From: Malurus cyaneus samueli
Taxonomy: Eukaryota; Chordata; Aves; Passeriformes; Maluridae
Assembly: GCA_009741485.1 (NCBI GenBank)
Contig: CM019217.1
Span: 48,501,541-48,565,540 of the forward strand
DNA: 64,000 nucleotides
Direction of reading: 5' to 3'
Position 1 is the stretch's first letter. Every line of letters starts with the position of its first letter. The notes beneath the pieces were generated by a model. That model was not told the DNA's origin and did not search any database. It was given only the letters and a program-made list of their open reading frames with translations. A program made the position numbers and the translations under genes. Shown in pieces: positions 24,932 to 35,540 of this stretch.

Positions 24932-25231
24932 AGTTCTACAAAAGAGTTGGAAAGGAGTTATTTACAATGGGATCTAGTAATAGGACAAGGGTGAATGGCT
25001 TTAAACTGAAAGAAAATAGGTTTAGATTATGAACAGGAAGAATTTCTTTACTTTGAGGGTGGTGAGGAACAGGAACAGGTTGAGAGGGAAGCTATGGATG
25101 CCCATTCCTTGCTAGAAATGTTCAAAGCCAGGTTGGACAGGGCTTTGAGCACCCCCATCTAGTGAAACATGTCTGCAGCATGGCAAGGGAGTTAAGGCTA
25201 CAGTCCTTTCCAGCCCAAATAGTGATTATCT
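24932..25231 (+). mobile_element. CR1 LINE 3' end fragment
   Basis: The sense landmarks are unmistakable from about 24955 on: 'ggagttatttacaatggga', 'ataggacaagggtgaatgg', 'aggaagaatttctttac', 'gagggtggtgaggaacagg', 'ggttggacagggctttgag' and a final 'cagtcctttccagccc'. The 3' end is near 25231. The terminal short repeats typical of intact CR1 ends are not clear. The copy is 5'-truncated and non-coding. It begins directly after the LTR-like fragment. Confidence 0.92.
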
Positions 25232-28200
25232 AATACTAACACCGTTGTCAAGGGATTTATCACAAAGTTGCCCATTGTGATAAGGAGCAGAAGTTCTCAT
25301 CACATGAACCCAATTAAATACATTGCTTTAGCATTTGACAGTGTTTCAGTAAGATGAGAAGTGGTGAAATGTGCAGAAGGCAAGGCTTCAGCAACATGTA
25401 AAATATGATTTTTTGTGTATTTCAAGTATTACAGGAAGTGTACCCATGAAATCCCTGAAACAGCCGACAGCAGACAGCCTTCACCCCACCCTACAGACTT
25501 CCAGCACAGCATAAGGAAAGCTCGTCATGGGCAAAGGTCTCCAGGAAATCATTCAACATGTTGGCAACCAGTGGGTTAACCTGTTAACCAGTGGGTTAAC
25601 AATTCCAGCTTCCTGTACCTGAATTATAACTAAATTTGGGGGGTCTCCAGATCTTCATCTGCTGCCCCCAAAGAGCTGAAGTTGCTCTTCACAAGAAGGT
25701 GCTGGTTGCCCACTTGTTGTTTTAGTGGGGACATCTACCTCCCAGGTATTCTGATGCTAAGGTAGCTCACCCAGGGAGACATTCCTTATCTCTTCCCTGC
25801 CTTCATCAACCTTCTCCAGAAGAAAATCTAGGCTAATTCTCCCCTGCTCCTTTTCACTTGAAGCCAGCAGGTATATAGCTACTTTTGTTTACGTCACTAT
25901 CTTTCCGAGTTTCTAAAAGAGCTTTTCTCTCTTTCTACAGCTCACTAGGTCTAGTCCACACTTTCAAATTCATATTCTACTTCAAGTCTTATTAAATGTC
26001 TGACAGATAAAACTCAAATTATTAGTGCCTTTAAATTCAAGACCTTGTTTTAGAATTGCTGAGTTTCACTAAGCTGCAAAAATTCATTCTGAAATTATAT
26101 AAATTTTTTTTAAAAAGAAATATTAAAGCCCTGATTGACACCTGCACAGTTGTAATGTGAGTGGCAGTACCTACACTGGCACAAAACCAACACTTATCCA
26201 ATCAGAATCCACTTGCGCAGACTGTATTCTTTAAACTGTTCATTTTCCCCCACTCCAGACACACTGAACTTATTGTTTTAATAATTAGCATTAAAAAGCC
26301 TGAACTTTAAAAAAAAACACAATAAGCACACAAGTAACACAATCCACATAAAAGACAAAAAGCATTTGTTCTTTCATTAGATTGACTTTTGCTTAGATGC
26401 TCTTAAAATACCACATCATAAAATGTATATGAGGAGACCATTTATTGCATGAACAATTAAAGGGTTTTCTCTTTCTTTATTTATTTGTATAGGACTAGCT
26501 ACCCCACAAACCACTTGGCCAAACAACCTGTTGGAGAACTTCCAGGATGCATTGAGACATCCACCAAAAATATCAAAGGCTGTAATTACACTTTCATCGT
26601 ATGTTCCAACTCATCCAAGAATAGTCAAGAAACATTAAAGACAACAATCTCATCTGAAGCTAATTACTGACAACTAGCTCAATACTGCCTATAGAACTCA
26701 TCATCTTTGATTTTATTCATTAAAGAGCAGCCTCATCAGTTCCCATGTTTCTCAAAGTACTTCTTGAAAAAGTTATAATTCAGAGGTGATGAATTCCAGG
26801 TCCTGGGTTTCTGATATTTTTATAACTTTGTTATCCTAATAATAGGCCCCTCATAGTTGGTCCAAGTTTGTCCATAACTGTAATGACGAAATTACTGGTG
26901 GAGGGGGAGAAAATAAAAAACCAACAAAAAAGAAACTGATGAGTTAATAAAAAATGGTTGGGATTTTTTTCCCAGAAAATAAATCTGAAAAATAAATTTC
27001 CAATCAAAGGTATTTAATGTTTTCTTCTCCTATTGAAATTTTCAGCATATTTAATAACTTTATTTCAACTCACAAAACATTAGTTGTTAAAAACAAAATG
27101 TACTGTTTCTCACATTTTAGAGATAGGGAGATGAGGCACTTTGGAAAACTGTAGCAGAACAGGGACTTTTAGCCTGGTCTCCAAAATGTCAAACTTGCCT
27201 CCAAAATACTGACAATCCTTCCCTCTTGCTGTTCTCAAACAACAGCTGCAATAACTGCAGGCTAACCACATTTTGGCTGAAGCTGTGCTGGAAACCAGAC
27301 TGAAAACCAGTGGAAATATTTCTGAAGAGATCTCCCTAATCAACATGGTCAGCTAATTTTCAGATTTTTCTCCTCAAGAGACATGATGGACAAGCAACTT
27401 CAAGGAGAAGTTTTGCTAGAAATATTAATCACATTTTCAATGAAATCAGTATTTTGTTCTGAATATAATAAAATGAAATACAAAAATTTAAAACCAGAAA
27501 TACTGCAGTGCTTTTGAGAACCTCACTTTTCCCCTTGGTGATTACTCTGGCTATAGTATTTCAGGTAAGCAAAGCCCCTTTTCTGGTCTAACCAGTGGAA
27601 CAGGGCTCGTGAGGACCACTCTCTCTCTCAGATGGGAGGAAACCTCAGCACACCACAGACCTGCTGTTTTCTTCTGCAGAAAACACAAAGAAAAGGCACT
27701 CCAAGAGGCACTGGTTGGCAGCAAGGCGTGCTGAAGTCTGTCTTAAAAGCGTCTGAGACTTGCTGTTCTTAGTGTTTGGTCTATATCCTGCTAAACCACT
27801 GTAACTGAGGCATACCTAACACTGTTTTCTAAAACTGATGTCATGTAAACCAGAAAGTCTCCTGCACTGAGATGACCCTCACACCCTTACACTTTCACAT
27901 CTGAAGATACACATAAGCAAAATGAGTTGAGCTTGTTTAGTTGTAAATACAATTATCTAACAACTCCCTGGTGACTGTCATCTTGGCTTTACCTTTAACC
28001 CTCGGCTCAGCTTTGCTTGACTACGTGGCACAAGGCTCACTTTTGGGTAGTAAATGGCAATAAAGAGTAGTGCTTGGGATCCTAAACGAAAAAGCAATGT
28101 GGGGGGCATAGGACAGGAGCTTAGCCTTGATGAAATGGACTCAGGAGGACCCTGGAGGTCCCAGGGCTACAAGCTGCTGGCAAGCAGTGGTCAGTGACTA

Positions 28201-28422
28201 GCCAGGAGAGGGATGAATGCTTGGGAGCCGGGTGAAACCAGCCGGAATGACCAAAAGAGCAAACAGCAAGGGTCAAACATGTCAAAACCACCAAATGGAG
28301 TAAATTCAAATGTAATGAGGAGCTACAAACCATGAAGGATGGGATAGGTGCAGACCATGCAAAAATGCCCACAAGAAGAATCTAAAGTGAAGGGGAAACA
28401 CTTCTCTCAAGTATATATTCAG
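25232..28422. other. Low-copy AT-rich DNA
   Basis: No repeat family recognised apart from a 20-bp-period duplication at 25566-25600. At about 26493 a strong acceptor-like tract ending tttatttgtatag is followed by 54 open codons to a TGA, with an optional gtatgt donor inside. It might belong with the exon candidates further right but is not supported well enough to call. Confidence 0.35.
25566..25600 (+). repeat. Two-copy tandem repeat, 20 bp period
   Basis: The 15-mer aaccagtgggttaac occurs at 25566-25580 and 25586-25600. Confidence 0.85.
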
Positions 28423-28531
28423 AATATTCAGGCTACAGGTGGCTCACCAGAAACTTCCCCTTCTGCCAATACCAAAAATACTGACCTCCAGAGCCAGAGT
28501 GCCAGTGGAAAGTATAACTTAAGAGAAAGAG
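28423..28531 (+). CDS. Possible internal exon, Ser/Thr-rich, unknown product
   Basis: An acceptor-like atatattcag precedes 109 bases with a single open frame (the other two contain stops). They end at a strong donor, AGAG|gtaaga. The peptide starts NIQATGGSPETSPS and ends SASGKYNLRER; it is rich in Ser, Thr, Asn and Gln, as in disordered linkers. It enters in phase 0 and leaves in phase 1, so it cannot join directly to the segments at 31981 or 29044 without an intermediate exon or the weaker alternative donor at about 28510. The acceptor's pyrimidine tract is weak. No family recognised. Confidence 0.2.
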
Positions 28532-29043
28532 GTAAGATAAGAGAGAACTTAGATGATTCTATGCATACTAGAAAATGTGTGTATGCCTCATTTTACCTGC
28601 ATTTACTTTGAAGTATGTGTCAGTATTACTGTAACTGGAAAAATAATAATACTTTGGCTGGGCAATTAAGATTTTAATTATACCATTAATAAATTCTTTT
28701 CTTTGAATATAAAGTGAGGGGTTTTTCTTTCCTATAACATCTTGAATGTGACAAATTTTGGGAATTCAAGAAATCAGTTCTGTAACTAGGATGCAACAAT
28801 TTCCTAACAGTAACAAGCTCACTGGTTCATCAAATTCAGATCAATTCTTCCTTGGAGAGGGAGCAGGAGTTTCAGATGAGTCAGAGTGTTTAATAGGCAT
28901 CAGTACGAAGAACAAGATACTTACAGGAGTAAAACCATTGACATCAAGTTTTTTCAGCTTTACAGCCTCAGAAATGTTTCAAAAGTGATGGATTTCAAAT
29001 CGATACAAAGCTTCCACTCGCACAGCACTCAAACCCCAGGCAG
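28532..29043. other. Putative intron or intergenic DNA
   Basis: AT-rich, no recognised repeat. If the flanking exon candidates are real this is intronic. Confidence 0.25.
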
Positions 29044-29157
29044 ATGACACATATCAGAGAGCACCATGAACATATGGTGCACATAAACCACACCACTGCC
29101 CGCTCATATTTGGAGAGTTTTATGGTCATGTTCGACACGGAGTTATCTTGTCTCAAG
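29044..29157 (+). CDS. Possible internal exon, unknown product
   Basis: An acceptor-like ccccaggcag is followed by 38 open codons that end exactly at a donor-like CTCAAG|gtatca. The frame begins with ATG, enters in phase 0 and leaves in phase 0, so it is compatible with the next candidate at 31981. The peptide ends MFDTELSCLK. The acceptor has a poor pyrimidine tract and could instead lie at 29026 or 29040. This is weaker than the two segments at 32 kb. Confidence 0.18.
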
Positions 29158-29621
29158 GTATCACACAGATGGATCACAGCTATAAGATCTGCACCTGAGA
29201 AAAACCATCGGTTTCCTGGCCAGCTTCAGCTGTAAGCAATGCTGGAGAAATAATGCTGTTTCCAACACAGAGAGCCACAGCAGCAAGGGTTCCAGGAATT
29301 CCTCAAGGCTGCACATCCCTACAAATGTCACAGCCTGAAAGGGAGGGGTCAGCCACACCTCCTGCACATGGCTTTTTGCTTTGCTTGGTGCTGATCATCA
29401 CTATTAGGCTTTCTGTCCTCCAAATCTCCTTCAAGCAGGGTGGGCACTCATCCCACCCAGCAGCTCTGAAGTTATTTCAGTGAGAGAATCCGGCCAGACC
29501 TAGCACCTCAAAACTGAAACCCTGCTCAGTAAGTCAAAGAAGGTTTGCCAGGATTTTACACCAAACGTCAGGTGCTGCCAATTAAAAGGTCTCACAATAG
29601 TGGAATTCATGCAATTATATG

Positions 29622-29637
29622 AATAATAATAATAATA
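29622..29637 (+). repeat. (AAT)n microsatellite
   Basis: About five perfect trinucleotide units; ordinary slippage-prone repeat. Confidence 0.85.
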
Positions 29638-30588
29638 TGATGTGTAATTTAAGAACAAAAACCTGAATTTATAAGTAAATTGAATAAATGGAAAAGATGG
29701 ATCAACACTGGAAACTGATATCTACCATGACTTTTAGATCTGATTTAGAAGTGGAACTTTGGAGAGGGCTTTTAGAATAAGACTTTATTAACTGAGAATC
29801 AAATTCTCTAGAAATTGCTCATTTTTCTTTTACCCTTAGTTTTATTGTTGGACTAAGGCACAGCAAATTTTGCCAAGAAAGGGTAAGACCCTTGTATAAC
29901 ATAGCTGCTCTAGGGATAGTAAGAGGTTATATAAATCCTCCCAAAGGAAGGGGTATGTATTTTTTTGTGGAACTATAAACATAAAGCAAATGGAATCGCT
30001 TAAGAGTTGCTTTTTGCCCTGTTGGTTCTTGTTCATCTTGTAAACTAAATGCAATAAAAGAACAAAGACTATTTTCCATTTTTAAAGATTGCTTCTCCAT
30101 CAGAGCTGTTCAGAAATAGTTTATTTTCCAGTTGCTGAATTCAGATTGAGGAGGTTTCTGTCTCTCCTTCCTATACTTGGCACAACTACTCCATTTTTGA
30201 AAAATACAGTATCATGTCCATGTGTTACACTTTACTTTAGTAAAAGGTAAAAAACAGAACTTTGCCTGCTGAGGAAAATAAACAGTATGTTTTAGAAAAT
30301 TGCTAAAGGGAAATATTTTAAATCATTCATGTACTCCTTTATGGAACCTCTTAAGGAAATATTTGAAAATAGTAAATACATATTTACTATTAAATATTAA
30401 ATACATAGAAAATAATACGCATTCAACAATTCATTCCTAATTTACTTGAGACAGCAAAGATTTTTTTAAAGGAAACTAACAACCTACAGTACAAATAATT
30501 AGTAGGACCAACTGAGTGCTTACTACCAGGAGAACAAAAAGTTACTTTTTCATGTAATGATTTATGGAACAGGATGGGCATTTTAGAT

Positions 30589-30611
30589 AGTGACTATCCA
30601 AAATAGTCACT
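30589..30611. repeat. Short inverted repeat
   Basis: AGTGACTAT at 30589-30597 pairs perfectly with ATAGTCACT at 30603-30611 across a 5-base loop. A 9-bp stem of this kind can arise by chance in 64 kb. Confidence 0.6.
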
Positions 30612-31005
30612 AAATAAATAGTGAATATCTATGTCCTTTACAATCAGGATGTGATTATTTCAGACAATTGTAGAAATTTTTTGAGCTTCCATCTGAATTT
30701 TCTACCTGTGTGTGTGTGAACAATGCAAAAGTGAAACTGAGTTAATGGGAATTAATTTATAGTACTTCATTAGTAACCCATGTCAACTCGGAAAAAAAGG
30801 GCAGATGTTAACAATGCAGTTCACTCTCCTGGGTTCTGGTTTGTTTTTACTGAGTAAATGTACTGATGGAAATGGAGAGTCTTTAGAGAAAGGAGCAAAA
30901 TGTCCAAGAGTTATCCATCATGCAGAACTGGGAGTAAAGCAAAAAATTTTGCTACTTACGAGAATTCAACAGAAAACACACTTTCCTCCCTACAGGTTGG
31001 GTGGA

Positions 31006-31020
31006 ACACACACACACACA
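31006..31020 (+). repeat. (AC)n microsatellite
   Basis: About seven AC dinucleotides, a short ordinary microsatellite. Confidence 0.85.
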
Positions 31021-31980
31021 TCAGAGTGCATTTAAAGGAAAATACCCCAAAATTCATCCTCATTGGCATAAACTATTTGGTCTCCTTAGGCTATTTTTAA
31101 AAAATACTGGTGATGATACTTAGCAAAATTCTGCCTGTTGAATGCAGTTCCGTGCATAACCACCCAGGAAGTCATCTGGCCCCTGAGAGTTCTGCTTTAT
31201 CCCTTTGTATCCCTTTCTTGGGCTTACATATCAAATCACATAACATCATGTACACAGCTAAGCCGTCTAAATCGTGTATGCCAAGGGAGAAGCAGGGGGA
31301 TTTTCACAAGGCATGCTGCTGGAGGCAGTGTATTCATATATTTTTAAAGCAGAAATGTCACACACCTTTCCCAAATACACCTTGAGGAAAGAAAATAATT
31401 TTTGATTCAATTAGCTGCAGAAACATCTCACAACCTCTTTGCAACAATTTGTTAGGACCTTTCATAAATCAGAACAGAGTTGTTTAGCAGCCAATGAAAA
31501 CATCTGTCAGAAGACAAAGAAATTAGTCTGCACTCACATGCAAAGACGATTAAAATCAAATTCAGACATTAATAATTGATCCCAGGTGCCCCTCTATTCT
31601 TTGACCCATAGCTGTCAGTTGTCACTGATGTAGTTAGATGGTTAGAAAGCTTTTTCTTTTTTTTCCATGGTGATTTGGCAAGGTTCTAAAAGCTTTTAAG
31701 AGTCGAGTCTAGGAATCCATGCAATAAATATCATCATTGTAGAAGCCACAACAATTAAAACCTTTTTCCAAGAATCTTAAATCATCTTAATCTGGAGCAT
31801 TATAGACCATAAAAATAGCAACTGTTAGGGGATAACATTGTCTGCACTTTTTCTTTGGAAGTTTTGAAACAGGCATTGGAGGTACATTGCAAAGTCAGCA
31901 GTATATTTTGATCATTCATGAATTAGGCAGATGTGCAAATACTCACGATGACACGTTTTCTTTCTTTCCACAAAACGCAG

Positions 31981-32034
31981 GCAACTGAACAGCTGAAAAC
32001 CAGTAATGACCGAGTTCATCAGCTAAGAAGTGCT
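31981..32034 (+). CDS. Candidate internal exon, coiled-coil-like, gene not identified
   Basis: A pyrimidine-rich acceptor (ttttctttctttccac...cgcag) precedes 54 bases that end at a canonical donor, GCT|gtgagt. Only one frame is open; it enters and leaves in phase 0 and reads ATEQLKTSNDRVHQLRSA. It is polar and charged with Leu5, Val12 and, in the next candidate exon, Val19 and Leu26, that is hydrophobics every seven residues, as in a coiled coil. The next candidate, 785 bases on, continues in the same phase. I cannot name the gene. Chance occurrence of good splice motifs around a short open segment is possible, but the pairing with the next segment makes this the best coding lead in the window. 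Confidence 0.38.
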
Positions 32035-32819
32035 GTGAGTCCATAACAGAATATCTTAATTCTTGGGTCTATTGCGTTTTGTTAACTATTCCTCTTCATC
32101 TTTTAAAAACCAGATCAATCTGCTATGCACAGAGGCTACTAACACCTGCAGTTTCAATTTCAAAAGGCAGTCCCCATCACCACACGTGGAAAGGAGGAGA
32201 TAGGGAAAATCTGTAAGGAGTCTCTGCTTTTGAGTCAGCAGCGAGTGAATGATGCTCTCAGTTTGACGTTTTGGGCTAATGAAGAGCTATGAACTGGTCA
32301 CTAATGCAGCAATCAAAATGTCATTGGATATGTAATAAAAAATGCACAAATTAGCAGTCAATTAAGAATTGTCAGANNNNNTTTATTATTCACACTTAGA
32401 TGAAGATCTAGACACCCATGTTAACATTTATTCTGTTAAGGAAACAATTTCGTGTAAATAAAGTACTTGGACTCTCTATGACAGACAGGAACAAGATGTA
32501 TAAATATTGTTTTAAATACTTATTTACTAAACCAAAACAAAAATTCTACCAAAACAGAAAACTGGTTACTGTCAAAGGGCATGACCTAATAAGATCTGTT
32601 TAAATGTGTTTGATTCTAATTAAATCTGTTTACAAGGTATTTATTCATAAGTTATGTAACCTCTATCCTTTGCTCTGGTTTCAAGGAGACTGTGTAGTTT
32701 TAGATAATAAGTTAGAGGCAGTGTATTTAAACACTGCGTGTCCATACACCCTGAGCAGGACAGTTTTGTTTGGTTTTGGATTTGAATGGTTTTTTTCAAA
32801 GACTGCATTCTGCCACTAG
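32035..32819 (+). other. Putative short intron
   Basis: It begins gtgagt and ends tgccactag after a T-rich tract, as a U2-type intron should. It contains a 5-N gap at 32377-32381. No transposon is recognised in it. Confidence 0.3.
32377..32381. other. Assembly gap (5 N)
   Basis: Five undetermined bases; true length unknown. It falls in a putative intron, so it does not affect the exon frames proposed. Confidence 0.98.
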
Positions 32820-32897
32820 GTACACCACTATGAGTCTATTCTTGGGGAGAAGATTTTGCACGACTCCACAGGAGAAGCAAGTGCGCTCAAGGCAGAT
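32820..32897 (+). CDS. Candidate internal exon, continues coiled-coil-like frame
   Basis: The acceptor is ctgccactag after a T-rich stretch (ggtttttttcaaag). It is followed by 78 bases ending at GCAGAT|gtaaga, a good donor. The frame inherited from 31981-32034 (phase 0) is open throughout and leaves in phase 0. The peptide starts VHHYESILGE and ends GEASALKAD, acidic and helix-favouring, and extends the 7-residue hydrophobic spacing of the previous candidate. One other frame is also open, so the frame argument depends on the pairing. No family recognised. Confidence 0.38.
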
Positions 32898-33793
32898 GTA
32901 AGAAGTATTAATCTGTTGTTTTGAAGATCTACAGCCTTGCTGTAATCACATGTCTGAAGTAAATTTACAAGTCAAACATATGCAAATACTTCTTCTCTTA
33001 TTTGCTTCAAATTGGAGGCACAGGAGCAACCTTTCTCATCAGCTGTTCAATTAGCTGGAGAGCTTTTCCAAGCAGGTTTCAACTAAAGAATCAAGATTTA
33101 GAACTGAGAGCTTCCCTTCAACTCTCCCAAATTCCTGGCTTTTCTTTTCTTCTGTAACTCTAACCCCAATACACAAAAGTTTAGAAATCGGAAAACTGCA
33201 AAACAAAGTGAAAAATTGTGGAGCTCCTGTGATTTTGTCAAAATTTGATCAACCTGCTTTCTGTTCGTATTGCCTATCCCATCTTTCACCTGTTTATTTC
33301 TTCAGAGAATAGAATGAATACCTTCCTCCTAATTTTACCAAAAGCTTAGCAAAATTCACCACCCTGGCATGCCGTGAGGCATCACTATCAGAATGCCACT
33401 GTGCTCAAATAGAAAGACTCCTGTTACAGCATAAACAGCTAAACCAGCAAAGAGACTGGGTCCACGTGGTGACAATTGTGGTGACAGGGGTCTCAGTTCC
33501 ATTTTGTAGTGCATCATCTACTCAGGGCATCTTCTCAATCCATAAATTAAAGATAAGTTTGTAGAAAAAAGTGCTAAAATGCTCATTTTCCTTAATAAGG
33601 AAGCCTTACCGTCTCTTCTGCCACACACACACACACACAAAACCTTGGGTGTAGAAAAGGCCATCCAGGAGGAGAGGAATGACAGTCCTCAACAAACACA
33701 CAGAGGCACTGTAGCAAGCCTCACCATCACATTATGTTTTCCCTTGTTACACTGCCAGCTGAGGCAATGTATAATCTTTCCTATTTTTCCTAG
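32898..33793. other. Putative intron
   Basis: Begins gtaaga and would end at the strong acceptor ctatttttcctag if the next candidate is used. Contains a CA microsatellite at 33622-33639. No transposon is recognised. Confidence 0.25.
33622..33639 (+). repeat. (CA)n microsatellite
   Basis: Nine CA dinucleotides, uninterrupted. Confidence 0.88.
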
Positions 33794-33883
33794 AATTCTT
33801 TACAGGAAACCTGCAACTCACTATGTCTGGCAGCAGCAGGCAGGACCCAGTCAAAAGAGAGGACCAATAATACTCCAAGTTAA
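33794..33883 (+). CDS. Possible terminal coding exon with stop
   Basis: A very strong acceptor (ctttcctatttttcctag) is followed by 29 codons in phase 0, the phase left by the candidate exon at 32820-32897, ending in TAA. The peptide starts NSLQETCNSL. No donor follows the open segment. An AATAAA lies 46 bases after the stop, with GT-rich sequence beyond it, as for a polyadenylation site. An acceptor, a compatible phase, a stop and a poly-A signal in order are suggestive. AATAAA is common in AT-rich DNA, however, and the exon at 46908 is a competing 3' end. Confidence 0.22.
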   Translation, partial: NSLQETCNSLCLAAAGRTQSKERTNNTPS

Positions 33884-33929
33884 CAGTCAAAGGCCAAAGA
33901 ACCAACACTTCTAAGCAGCAAAATATAAA

Positions 33930-33935
33930 AATAAA
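33930..33935 (+). terminator. Possible polyadenylation signal AATAAA
   Basis: AATAAA placed 46 bases after the TAA of the possible terminal exon and followed within 10-30 bases by GT-rich sequence (gtgtc...ttgcgtgaagtgt). Such hexamers are frequent in this window, so only its position supports it. Confidence 0.2.
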
Positions 33936-35199
33936 GTGTCATAGTTGCGTGAAGTGTACTCGGTATGAGTAGTTAATGAAGAAAGAAAAAGAGAAGTTCT
34001 GTTGACAGGTGAACTTTTGACATTTCCTTTTGCCCCAAAGGCGGCACACTCACAAAAGCACTCCAAAAATAGCAGCAGAAAAAGATTTCATGTAGGAAAG
34101 TATTCTCTCACATCAAAGGCCGCCGTGGTTTGTTTAGAAGAGAGGCATCTATATCTTTGCAGAAATACTTGGTTGCTCTTGCAATAAAGGAATATACACA
34201 AGGTTACATGAGAATTTAAACTCACTGTCTCCTAACATCACAGTTGTGACTGTGCCGGCAGCTCCCATGCTCTTTTGCTTTTTCATATCCAGCTGGAACT
34301 TCATACAAAGCAGCAGATTTCCACAACGTAATTAAAATCTTGCTGGAAATGAGATTTTTCACATACTTCATCAAGCTTAAAAGCAGAGACATTCAAACAG
34401 AATGCATCTTTTTAACTCTTAGATAACATGCAGTCTTTTCTTCTACCAGCTCTCATCATTATCCGTGCAGGAATTCTCTACAATTACCATTCCATCAAAT
34501 TAAATTAAGTCCACAATCTTTCTGCTATGATCAAAGTAGGGTGCAGATGTTGAGATTGTGTAAGTCATGGTCTGCAAAAAATGGGATGGGGCTGAAGCAA
34601 AATCACAACATCATTATCCAATAGACGAGGTTACTAGTAACAAAGAGGTTACCTGCTCTCAAGATACTGTATTTTCTAATTTTACTTACTCTTGATTATC
34701 TTAAAAAAAGAAAATATCTTAGGTTTCGGAAAAAAATTCTTGCCATTTTTTACCTTTGGAAAAAGTCACCGAAACAAATATTTATTTTCAAAAATCATAT
34801 TCTCCTGAGTAATATCATCAAAACAAGATCCTTAGCCTTTATAGTCTCTCTGTAATTATCTATGAGACTCTGATCATGCTTTTCAGTAACTGAGGACAGT
34901 ATTTTTCCAGAAGCACCACTAGAGTTCCTGTAAACCATTTTTTAATGATTTCTATTTTTCAGTTCAGAAGAGGCCTGCAATGCAGTATGGAAGTATTTAG
35001 CATGCACACATGAGTTAGGTAAGATCATTTCACCCTTTTTTCTTTTTAGTGCCTAATTGTTTTCAAATTCCTGACAGAGTAAATTAGACAGAAAGAAAAT
35101 CAAGAAAAAAAAAATTGTATTGGCATTTGGTATTCTGAAGGCCCTGTTCCTAATTTCCTCCATTCTTTCATGTAATAATAGCTTTGGTTAAGCCTCCGG
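33936..35199. other. Low-copy DNA with one weak exon-like segment
   Basis: At 34963-35018 a strong acceptor (gatttctatttttcag), 56 bases open in one frame and a TTAG|gtaaga donor are seen. The open frame needs phase 2 entry, which does not fit the candidates at 32 kb. At about 34041 a ttgccccaaag acceptor is followed by 48 open codons and a stop overlapping AATAAA. Both are noted but not called. Confidence 0.3.
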
Positions 35200-35540
35200 A
35201 TACATGGTAAATTGGACTGAATTGGAGTCCTTCCTCCTAATAGCTTTTCTTGTAAAAAGGTCCAATGTGAATAAATACATCAGGTCAAATTAATCCATAA
35301 GTTTTTGTGGAGCGGGGAGATCACCGAGTGAAAATTCATTTAAAGTTTGCAAAAGATTCATGGTCTCGCCTGTGATCCACGGCAATGATTTAAACCCGTC
35401 AAGGTGTGCACACGGAGCAGAGCAATGCTGGTTCTCCTTTCCTCTGACTCATTATATTTAGGAAATAATTAGCACTGAACAGCCATGATGAGGTAGGTGA
35501 CAGAGTACTTTGCATGCGTTTTTATAATCTGGGTTGGCTT
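35200..35540. promoter_or_regulatory. Possible enhancer-like patch
   Basis: Mixed-composition sequence keeps six CpGs in about 120 bases (35310-35420). It also contains homeodomain-type sites (attaatcc, aataattag), a T-box-like aggtgtg and an octamer-like tttgcat. It lies among CpG-poor AT-rich DNA and contains no repeat. This is the texture of a conserved non-coding element, but conservation cannot be judged from one sequence. Confidence 0.18.

Larger units (their letters stand above)
29158..31980. other. Putative intron or intergenic DNA
   Basis: AT-rich sequence with an AAT microsatellite (29622-29637), a short GT run near 30709 and an AC microsatellite (31006-31020). No transposon is recognised. 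Confidence 0.3.

Noticed and set aside
34963..35018. 56-base segment with strong acceptor and gtaaga donor
   Set aside because: The only fully open frame needs phase 2 entry, which does not fit the nearby candidates; the phase 0 frame stops inside it.
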